This document shows, piece by piece, positions 1 to 5,563 of a stretch of DNA of 5,745 nucleotides; position 1 is the stretch's first letter; the number at the start of each line of letters is the position of its first letter. The DNA comes from CAZDXV01 sp964648705 (GTDB lineage Bacteria > Patescibacteriota > Minisyncoccia > Minisyncoccales > GWA2-38-27): the NCBI GenBank assembly GCA_964648705.1, contig CAZYOI010000038.1:1-5745 (forward strand), in the 5' to 3' direction. Both the position numbers and the translations under genes were made by a program. The notes under the pieces were generated by a model, which saw nothing but the letters and a program-made list of their open reading frames with translations, did no database searches and had not been told where the DNA came from.

Positions 1-8
1 CTCCAAAA

Positions 9-40
9 CAAAAAGCCCCGTCTTCTGACAGGGCTTTTTG
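9..40 (-). terminator. Intrinsic terminator after rny, possibly bidirectional
   Basis: Two perfectly complementary 10-base arms (CAAAAAGCCC, 9-18, and GGGCTTTTTG, 31-40) enclose an inner three-pair stem (20-22 with 27-29) and a TTCT loop, with one C/A mismatch between them. On the minus strand the GC core is followed by CTTTTTGTTTTGG, a good terminator tail, starting right after the rny stop codon. The plus strand also shows GGGCTTTTTG after the stem, so it could also stop a convergent gene lying left of the window. Confidence 0.88.
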
Positions 41-41
41 A

Positions 42-1571
42 TTATCTGGCGTACTCTATAACTCTGTTTTCTCTGATAACCACTACCTTTATCTCTCCAG
101 GATATTTAAGCTCTTCTTGGGTTCTCTTGGCTATATCCCTGGCAAGCTTTTTCGCTTTGTGGTCATTTATTTCCTCGGGATTGACAAAGACCCTTATTTC
201 TCTTCCTGCCTGGATGGCATAGGCCTTCTTTACGCCCGAGAAGGAAAGGGCTACGTTTTCCAGATCCTCTAATCTCTTTAAGTAATTCTCCAGAGTGTCT
301 TTTCTGGCTCCGGGCCTTGCTCCTGAAATCTGGTCCGATGCCTGGACTATAATAGCTTCCAGAGTTTCTGCCGGATACTCTTCATGATGGGCTTTCATAG
401 CGTCTATAACTCCTTTCTTCTCTCCGAACTTCTCCAAGATCTTGATTCCGATCTCAACATGGGAGCCCTGAACCTGATGATCCACTGCCTTGCCGATGTC
501 GTGGAGAAGGCCCGCTTTCCGGGCTGTCTTGACATCAGCTCCAAGCTCTGAAGCAAGAGCTCCTGCTAAATGGGAAACTTCTATAGAGTGAAGGAGAACA
601 TTCTGGCCGTAGCTTGTCCTAAATCTCAATCTTCCCAGAAGCTGAACAAGCTTAGGCTCCAAATCAACAACGCCTGTTTCGTAGGTGGCTTTCTCTCCTG
701 CCTGCTTTATCTGAGACACTATTTCAGATTCTGCCTTCTTAACCGTTTCTTCTATTCTGGCAGGCTGTATCCTTCCGTCCTGAATAAGCTTTTCCAGAGC
801 TGTTTTTGCTATCTGGCGCCTAACAGGGTCAAAGCCGGAAATAACAACCGTCTCCGGAGTGTCGTCAACTACAATCTCCACTCCTGTCAGTCTCTCTAAG
901 GCGTGGATATTTCTCCCCTCTTTCCCTATAATCCTTCCTTTTATCTCGTCTGAAGGAAGGCTGACTGTCGTAGTGGTCAGCTCCTGGGCCTGGGACAACG
1001 AGTACCTCTGAATAGCCCAGGCGAGTATCTCTTTGGCTCTTTTCTCGTATCTTTCTGCCCCTTCTTCTTCCAGCTTGGTCATCTTTTCTAAAATCTCCTT
1101 CTTTTTCTGGTCCTCCACCCTCTCTAGAATCTCCTTCTTGGCCTGGTCTTTTGTAAGGTCGGCTACTTTCTCCAGTTTCTTTATCTCCTCTTCTTTCATC
1201 TTCTCAAGGCTGTTTTTTATCTCTTTCAGCTTCTCTTTCTTATCTTGAAGCTCTTTTTCCTGATCTTCCAGCTGAGCGCTTTTCTGAGAGATATTCTTCT
1301 CCCTTCTGACCAAAAGCTTTTCTGTTTCAAAAAACTCCTCCCTTTGGGATTTTACGTCTTTTTTAGCTTTTTGTACTATCTGGTTCGCCTCTTCTTCTGC
1401 TTTAGAGGTTATCTCTTCAGCATTTTTTCTGACTTGAGCTATCTTCTTTTGAAGCGTAGTTTCTATGGTGTCCGCTTTCTTCCTGGCTATGGACTGGCGG
1501 GCAAAGTATCCCAAAACAGATCCTGCGGCCAAAGCAAGAACTCCCACAGAAAGCAGGATAATTGAAATCAT
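42..1571 (-). CDS. rny: Ribonuclease Y, membrane-anchored endoribonuclease
   Basis: 509 residues, typical for RNase Y, which makes the initiating cuts in mRNA decay at the inner face of the membrane in bacteria that often lack RNase E. Domains in order: one N-terminal membrane helix (about 3-23); a long Lys/Glu-rich coiled coil (about 30-185); a KH RNA-binding domain (about 199-265) with the GKEG loop at 216-219; an HD metal-dependent hydrolase domain (about 325-420) with His328, His357-Asp358 in LLHDIGKA, His371, His395-His396 and Asp413; and the conserved C-terminal domain through AIQAGREIRVFV and VVVIRENRVIEYAR. All expected catalytic residues are present. The segment after HDIGK reads DHQVQGSH where B. 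subtilis has DHEVEGSH. The ATG start gives the family's MI-x-IILL beginning; an AAGGA lies three bases upstream, rather close. The gene is separated from clpP by a terminator and ends at its own terminator. Confidence 0.97.
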   Translation of the reverse strand: MISIILLSVGVLALAAGSVLGYFARQSIARKKADTIETTLQKKIAQVRKNAEEITSKAEEEANQIVQKAKKDVKSQREEFFETEKLLVRREKNISQKSAQLEDQEKELQDKKEKLKEIKNSLEKMKEEEIKKLEKVADLTKDQAKKEILERVEDQKKKEILEKMTKLEEEGAERYEKRAKEILAWAIQRYSLSQAQELTTTTVSLPSDEIKGRIIGKEGRNIHALERLTGVEIVVDDTPETVVISGFDPVRRQIAKTALEKLIQDGRIQPARIEETVKKAESEIVSQIKQAGEKATYETGVVDLEPKLVQLLGRLRFRTSYGQNVLLHSIEVSHLAGALASELGADVKTARKAGLLHDIGKAVDHQVQGSHVEIGIKILEKFGEKKGVIDAMKAHHEEYPAETLEAIIVQASDQISGARPGARKDTLENYLKRLEDLENVALSFSGVKKAYAIQAGREIRVFVNPEEINDHKAKKLARDIAKRTQEELKYPGEIKVVVIRENRVIEYAR

Positions 1572-1574
1572 GAT

Positions 1575-1579
1575 TCCTT
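1575..1579 (-). promoter_or_regulatory. Ribosome binding site of rny
   Basis: AAGGA on the minus strand, three bases before the rny ATG. The spacing is shorter than the usual 5-9 bases, but it is the clearest Shine-Dalgarno core at any start in the window, and the protein's N-terminus (membrane helix beginning MISIILL) supports this ATG. Confidence 0.5.
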
Positions 1580-1597
1580 ATGAGAATTTGGCTATTC

Positions 1598-1627
1598 ATA
1601 TTGTCTGTCTTTTAAAGAATTAACCAA
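1598..1627 (-). promoter_or_regulatory. Candidate promoter for rny (weak)
   Basis: Between the clpP terminator and rny, the minus strand carries TTGGTT (1627-1622), an 18-base spacer and CAATAT (1603-1598), loosely matching housekeeping -35 and -10 boxes. Transcription would start near 1590, giving a leader of about 20 bases. A terminator just upstream makes a promoter here likely, but these exact boxes are poor matches and are a guess in an AT-rich gap. Confidence 0.3.
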
Positions 1628-1662
1628 AGTTCCAAGTTATTTCTAAGCCCTTTCATCCTAGC

Positions 1663-1702
1663 AGAAAAGAAAACAAAAGTCCAGCTCTTTGAAAGCCGGA
1701 CT
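1663..1702 (-). terminator. Intrinsic terminator after clpP
   Basis: On the minus strand an AGTCCGGCT arm (1702-1694) and an AGCTGGACT arm (1686-1678) pair with one internal mismatch around a 7-base loop. The outer bases (CAAG/TTTG) can extend the stem with one more mismatch. A T-rich run, TTTTGTTTTCTTTTC, follows directly (1677-1663). It begins 15 bases past the clpP stop, so it most likely ends the nusA-hppA-tig-clpP transcript. The opposite strand has no comparable T run after the stem, so it looks one-directional. Confidence 0.85.
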
Positions 1703-1716
1703 CTTGTCCAATTTCT

Positions 1717-2310
1717 CTATTTTACCTCCTCTTTGCTCTCTATAACCTCGTCTATTAATCCGTATTTTTTAGCTTCCTCCGCTGAAAGATAGAAGTCCCT
1801 TTCTGTGTCTTTTTCAACCTTCTTTAAGTTCTGGCCCGAATGCCTGGATAAAATCCTGTTTAGCCTGTCTTTTATCTTAATAATCTGCCTGGCGGTAATC
1901 TCAATCTCTGCCGCCTTTCCCGTAGCTCCTCCTGCAACCTGGTGCAAAAGAACCTCTGTATTGGGCAGGGCGTATCTTTTGCCCTTTTGGCCGGAAGCCA
2001 GTAAAACAGCTCCCATAGAGCCTGCCAGCCCGAAACAGATGGTAGCCACAGGACAGCTTATATACTGCATTGTGTCATAAATAGCCAAACCCGCTGTTAC
2101 AGATCCTCCGGGAGTGTTGATGTAAAGCTGAATATCCTTTTTAGGATCCTTGCTGGCCAGAAAAAGCATCTGGGCGATAACAAGATTGGCAACTGTGTCG
2201 TTTATGGGACCTGTCAGAAAGATTATCCTTTCTTTTAAAAGCCTTGAATAGATATCGTAGGCCCTTTCTCCGTATTTGGTTTTTTCCAAGACCGTTGGCA
2301 CTAAGTTCAT
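1717..2310 (-). CDS. clpP: ATP-dependent Clp protease proteolytic subunit ClpP
   Basis: 197 residues, the standard length of this cytoplasmic serine peptidase, which forms a 14-subunit barrel fed by an AAA+ unfoldase such as ClpX or ClpC. The N-terminus MNLVPTVLEK...GERAYDIYSRLL is canonical and fixes the ATG start. The catalytic triad is intact: Ser98 in GLAGSMGA, His123 in LLHQVAGG and Asp172 in DTERDFYLSA. The substrate-binding segment INTPGGSVTAG is at 64-74 and the handle helix follows His123. Two small departures: the common HQP after the catalytic His is HQV, and the usual Ala before Ser-Met-Gly is Gly97. The start overlaps the tig stop by four bases (ATGA), suggesting coupled translation; an AGAAGG lies directly before the ATG and a TAAGG ten bases upstream. 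No clpX follows, unlike the common tig-clpP-clpX order. The gene ends in TAG, just before a hairpin terminator. Confidence 0.97.
   Translation of the reverse strand: MNLVPTVLEKTKYGERAYDIYSRLLKERIIFLTGPINDTVANLVIAQMLFLASKDPKKDIQLYINTPGGSVTAGLAIYDTMQYISCPVATICFGLAGSMGAVLLASGQKGKRYALPNTEVLLHQVAGGATGKAAEIEITARQIIKIKDRLNRILSRHSGQNLKKVEKDTERDFYLSAEEAKKYGLIDEVIESKEEVK
2307..2310 (-). other. tig-clpP stop/start overlap (ATGA)
   Basis: The clpP ATG and the tig TGA overlap by four bases, the classic arrangement for termination-reinitiation. It shows that tig and clpP are on one message and that TGA acts as a stop here, with the next in-frame stop only two codons further on. Confidence 0.75.
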
Positions 2311-3563
2311 CCTTCTAAAACCTTAAATATTTTTTCATTGTAAATTACTTCTTTAGTATAGGCCTTTAACCTCTCCGAGTCAATATTCTCTTTATTTGAA
2401 GACTGGTACTGCTTTAAGATCTGGCTGGCTCTCTCCTCTATTTCTTCTTTTGAGACCTGGATGTTTTCCTTCTTCCCTATGGCTCTGAGAATCAGATACT
2501 CTTTTATCCTATTTTTGGCCTGGGAGAGAAAAGATTCCTTAAGATCTTCTTCTGACTTCTGCATCTTTTCCAGATATTCTTTGAAAGGAAGGCCCATTTT
2601 CTGGGTAATCTGGCTTTTCAGGTTCTCCAGCATTCTTTCCTGCTCTTTCCGGACCAGAAACTGGGGCGGATCCACTTCTACTTTCTCTCCTATTTTGCTT
2701 AAAATCTCGCTTCTTCTCTTTTGGACCTCCGACTGCTCTTTTTCCGCTTTTAAACCCTCCCTGATATTCTTTTTCAGCTCCTCCAGATTGTTGAACTGGC
2801 CGAGGCTTTTGGCAAACTCGTCTGTCAGCTCCGGTATTTCCACCCTCTTGACGGACTTCACTTTAAGATCCGCCTTGATTTCTTTTCCCGCCAGTTCTTT
2901 CTTAAAATGGTTTTCCGGGAAAGAAACAGGAACTTCCTTTTTCTCTTCTCCTTCTTTTACCCCGTAAAGAACCTTTTCAAAGCCCGGCAGAAACTGCCCC
3001 TCTCCGAGAATAAAGGCGTCTGTCTCTTTCTTCTCGAGCTGGGGAGAGCTGTACTCTATCTCCACAAAATCCCCTTTCTGGGAAGGCTCCAGCTTGGCTG
3101 TCATTTTGGATCTTGATTTTTGAAGCCACTTTAAAGCGTTTTCCATCTCCTTCTCCTCTACTTTCGCTTCTTTTTTCTCTACAGAAGAAGCTATCTTTTT
3201 GTAGTCCGGGAGATCAACCTCCGGAAGAACGGAAAATTTGGCCGTAAAGGCAAAGGGGTTCCCTTCAGCTATTTTAGTAACATTGACCTGGGGTTGGGAG
3301 ATAACCTCCAGCCCCTTTTCTTTAACGGCTTTAAGATAGGAGTCCTGAACAGCCGAATTGGCAGCTTCAGACAATATCTTCTCCTGGCCTACCTTCTCTT
3401 TGACAGCTTCTTTTGGAGCTTTCCCTTTTCTAAAGCCCTTGATTTCAATATCTTCTGACAGCTTTGAAACTGCCTTGTCTATATGCTTCTGGAACTCCTC
3501 TGAAGGAAGCTCCACTTCCATTTTAACTTCTGATTTTGGTAATTCTTTTAATTCAATTTTCAT
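2307..3563 (-). CDS. tig: Trigger factor, ribosome-associated chaperone
   Basis: 418 residues, slightly short of the usual 425-450. Trigger factor docks at the ribosomal exit tunnel and shields nascent chains. Three domains are visible. The N-terminal ribosome-binding domain is about 1-112, with the signature GFRKGKAP at 43-50. An FKBP-type prolyl isomerase domain, about 160-240, carries FILGEGQFLPGFE and the VSFPENHF...LAGKE segment. A long helical SurA-like chaperone domain, about 245-418, includes the VDPPQFLVRKEQERML stretch. The isomerase domain looks about six residues shorter than in E. coli: the DG..FEGG loop before the active-site strand is missing, so isomerase activity is uncertain. 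The ATG overlaps the hppA stop (TAATG) and has no visible Shine-Dalgarno, so translation is probably coupled to hppA. The stop overlaps the clpP start as ATGA. tig next to clpP is a classic bacterial pairing. Confidence 0.96.
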   Translation of the reverse strand: MKIELKELPKSEVKMEVELPSEEFQKHIDKAVSKLSEDIEIKGFRKGKAPKEAVKEKVGQEKILSEAANSAVQDSYLKAVKEKGLEVISQPQVNVTKIAEGNPFAFTAKFSVLPEVDLPDYKKIASSVEKKEAKVEEKEMENALKWLQKSRSKMTAKLEPSQKGDFVEIEYSSPQLEKKETDAFILGEGQFLPGFEKVLYGVKEGEEKKEVPVSFPENHFKKELAGKEIKADLKVKSVKRVEIPELTDEFAKSLGQFNNLEELKKNIREGLKAEKEQSEVQKRRSEILSKIGEKVEVDPPQFLVRKEQERMLENLKSQITQKMGLPFKEYLEKMQKSEEDLKESFLSQAKNRIKEYLILRAIGKKENIQVSKEEIEERASQILKQYQSSNKENIDSERLKAYTKEVIYNEKIFKVLEG

Positions 3564-3565
3564 TA
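3561..3565 (-). other. hppA-tig stop/start overlap (TAATG)
   Basis: The hppA stop TAA and the tig start ATG share one base. No purine-rich Shine-Dalgarno is visible in the 20 bases before the ATG, so ribosomes finishing hppA probably restart at tig. This links the two proteins' output on one transcript. Confidence 0.7.
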
Positions 3566-5542
3566 GACTAAGAAACTTACAATTAACAATGCGACAATGT
3601 TTAAGACCTTTATCATGGGATTAATAGCAGGCCCTGCAGTATCTTTGCTAGGATCCCCTACCGTGTCTCCTGTTACAGCTGCCTGATGGGCTTTGGAGCC
3701 CTTGCCCCCGAAATTTCCGTCTTCTATGTATTTTTTAGCATTGTCCCAGGCAGCTCCTCCTGTAGTCATGGAGATTGCCACAAAGAGACCGGTAACAATG
3801 CTTCCTATCAAGAGGCCTCCTAAAGCGTCGGGCCCCAAGAGAAATCCCACTAAAATAGGGAAGACTACGGGAATCAAAGCAGGGATTATCATCTCTTTAA
3901 TCGAGGCCTTGGTGACAATATCAACACAGGTCTCATAATCTGCCTTTTCTGTCCCCTCCATCAGCCCCTTTATCTCTCTGAACTGGCGCCTCACTTCTTC
4001 CACTACCTTAGTTGCGGCTTTTCCTACAGAAGACAAAGCCAGAGAAGCAAAAAGATAGGGAAGGAGTCCTCCTATGAATAAACCTGCTATTACTTTGGGT
4101 TTATCCAAAAAGAATTGGACATCTTTTCCCAGCTCTGTTAATTCCTGGGCGTAAACTGAGAAAAGAACCAAAGCGGCCAAGCCAGCAGAACCTATAGCAT
4201 AAGCTTTGGTAACAGCTTTAGTGGTATTTCCTACAGCGTCTAGGGCGTCTGTATTCTCCCTTACGCTTTCTTCCAATCCTGCCATTTCAGCTATTCCCCC
4301 GGCATTGTCTGTAATGGGGCCGTAAGCATCCAAAGCCACAACAACACCTCCTAAAGAAAGCATAGTTGTTGTAGCTAAAGCTATGCCGTAAATTCCAGCC
4401 AGAGAATAGCTTGCTATAATCAAGGCTGCAATCAAGATTATAGGCCAGCCCGTGGACTTCATTCCTATAGCCAGGCCTGTAATAATATTTGTGGCGTGCC
4501 CTGACTGAGAAGCTCTAGCTATGTCTTTTACGGGCTTATATTTATAGGAAGTGTAATATTCTGTAATTACAAAGAGCCCTGCCACAACTATCAATCCGGT
4601 CAAAGAAGCCAGGAAATAGCTTAGGGAATTGTCTACCATCAGTCTTTGAATAACAAAATAGAAGCCGACAGCGGAAAGTATGCCCGAAACAGCCACTCCT
4701 TTATAGAGGGCTGCCATAATATCCTTCTTTTTCCCAAGCTTGACAAAGAAGCTCCCTATAATAGAAGCCACAACAGAGATTCCTCCCAACAAAAGAGGCA
4801 GATAGATAAACTGAGGATTCTGGGGAAAGATTATGCTTCCTAGAATCATAGTGGCTACAACCGTAACCAAGAAGGTCTGAAATATGTCAGCTGCCATACC
4901 GGCGCAGTCTCCTACGCTATCTCCGACCTGGTCTGCTATAACAGCAGGGTTTCTGGGGTCATCTTCCGGAATGCCTTGCTCTATTTTTCCTACTAAGTCT
5001 GCCCCTACGTCTGCGGCTTTAGTATAAATTCCTCCTCCCAGCCTTGCAAAAACAGCTATCAAACTGCTTCCGAAGCCTAAGGCTATCAAAGCTTTAAGGT
5101 CGCCTACTAAAAGATAGAAACCGGCAATAGAAATAAGAGCCAAGCCCATTACGAGAAGGCCCGTAACAAGCCCCCCTTTAAAAGAGAGGTTCAGAGCGGG
5201 CTCTAATCCTTTCTTTCCCGCCTCTGCCACTTTAACATTGGTGCTGGTAGACACCATCATTCCGATATATCCCGAAAGGGCGGAGAATACGGCTCCTATT
5301 AAAAAGCCCAGCCCTGTTTTAAAGCCGAGCAGCAAGGTTAAGAGAATAAAAATCACAACAGCAACAATGCCTATTGTTTTGTACTGCCTTTTAAGATAGG
5401 AAACAGCTCCCTTCTTTATATTCTTGCTTATCTCAGCCATTTCCCCCGTTCCCGAAGGAGCCTTCTTTATCTGGTTTATTAGAAAATAGACAAAAAGCAG
5501 AGTAAAGATTGAAACTGCTATAGGAAGATATAAAGGATTCAT
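3563..5542 (-). CDS. hppA: Membrane-bound pyrophosphatase, probably K+-independent proton pump
   Basis: 659 residues, a normal length for this family of about 16 membrane helices. It hydrolyses cytoplasmic pyrophosphate and pumps H+ (some relatives pump Na+) across the cell membrane. Visible motifs in order: first membrane helix 4-22; DVGADLVGKIE 178-188; EDDPRNP 193-199; ADQVGDSVGD 203-212, carrying the metal/pyrophosphate aspartates; DAYGPITDNAGGIAEM 405-420; GNTTKAVTKAYAIGSA 438-453; GGAAWDNAKKYIE 595-607; GDTVGDPSKDTAGP 625-638. Lys442 and Thr445 are the residue pair known for K+-independent enzymes (K+-dependent ones have Ala), which argues for an H+ pump. Oddities: the usual DNVGDNVGD reads DQVGDSVGD, and Gln222 stands where many relatives have a glutamate in helix 6. 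The ATG start places the first membrane helix at the N-terminus as expected; no clear Shine-Dalgarno is seen. It lies 21 bases after nusA and shares one base with tig. Confidence 0.96.
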   Translation of the reverse strand: MNPLYLPIAVSIFTLLFVYFLINQIKKAPSGTGEMAEISKNIKKGAVSYLKRQYKTIGIVAVVIFILLTLLLGFKTGLGFLIGAVFSALSGYIGMMVSTSTNVKVAEAGKKGLEPALNLSFKGGLVTGLLVMGLALISIAGFYLLVGDLKALIALGFGSSLIAVFARLGGGIYTKAADVGADLVGKIEQGIPEDDPRNPAVIADQVGDSVGDCAGMAADIFQTFLVTVVATMILGSIIFPQNPQFIYLPLLLGGISVVASIIGSFFVKLGKKKDIMAALYKGVAVSGILSAVGFYFVIQRLMVDNSLSYFLASLTGLIVVAGLFVITEYYTSYKYKPVKDIARASQSGHATNIITGLAIGMKSTGWPIILIAALIIASYSLAGIYGIALATTTMLSLGGVVVALDAYGPITDNAGGIAEMAGLEESVRENTDALDAVGNTTKAVTKAYAIGSAGLAALVLFSVYAQELTELGKDVQFFLDKPKVIAGLFIGGLLPYLFASLALSSVGKAATKVVEEVRRQFREIKGLMEGTEKADYETCVDIVTKASIKEMIIPALIPVVFPILVGFLLGPDALGGLLIGSIVTGLFVAISMTTGGAAWDNAKKYIEDGNFGGKGSKAHQAAVTGDTVGDPSKDTAGPAINPMIKVLNIVALLIVSFLV

Positions 5543-5563
5543 TTTAACTTAAAAGAATAAAAA

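Noticed and set aside
1030..1420. Pyrimidine-rich, repetitive-looking tract on the plus strand as a possible repeat array
   Set aside because: It is the complement of the RNase Y coiled-coil codons (AAG, GAA, GAG, AAA); no fixed repeat unit or spacing is seen.
1033..1565. Plus-strand open frames rich in Phe and Ser opposite rny
   Set aside because: They are antisense shadows of the Lys/Glu-rich coiled coil, whose reverse complement gives Phe/Ser/Leu codons and few stops.
1417..1599. A 60-codon minus-strand frame starting upstream of rny
   Set aside because: It overlaps the 5' end of rny in another frame, has no domain-like pattern, and rny itself shows a perfect family N-terminus there.
1622..1640. 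AAGTTCCAAGTT direct repeat in the clpP-rny gap as an operator
   Set aside because: Only two 5-base copies in AT-rich sequence; too short and not symmetric enough to support a binding site.
1612..1656. A 14-codon minus-strand reading frame (MKGLRNN...) between the clpP terminator and rny, as a leader peptide
   Set aside because: It has no good ribosome binding site, no run of regulatory codons and no attenuator hairpin after it; a frame this short is expected by chance.
2307..2309. UGA recoded as glycine, as in some candidate-phylum bacteria
   Set aside because: The tig TGA overlaps the clpP start in a normal ATGA junction, trigger factor already has its full domain set, and no gene in the window has an internal TGA.
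2461..3116. Plus-strand open frames opposite tig, resembling hydrophobic proteins
   Set aside because: They are antisense to a clear trigger factor, and their Phe/Ser-rich composition is explained by the Lys/Glu codons on the coding strand.
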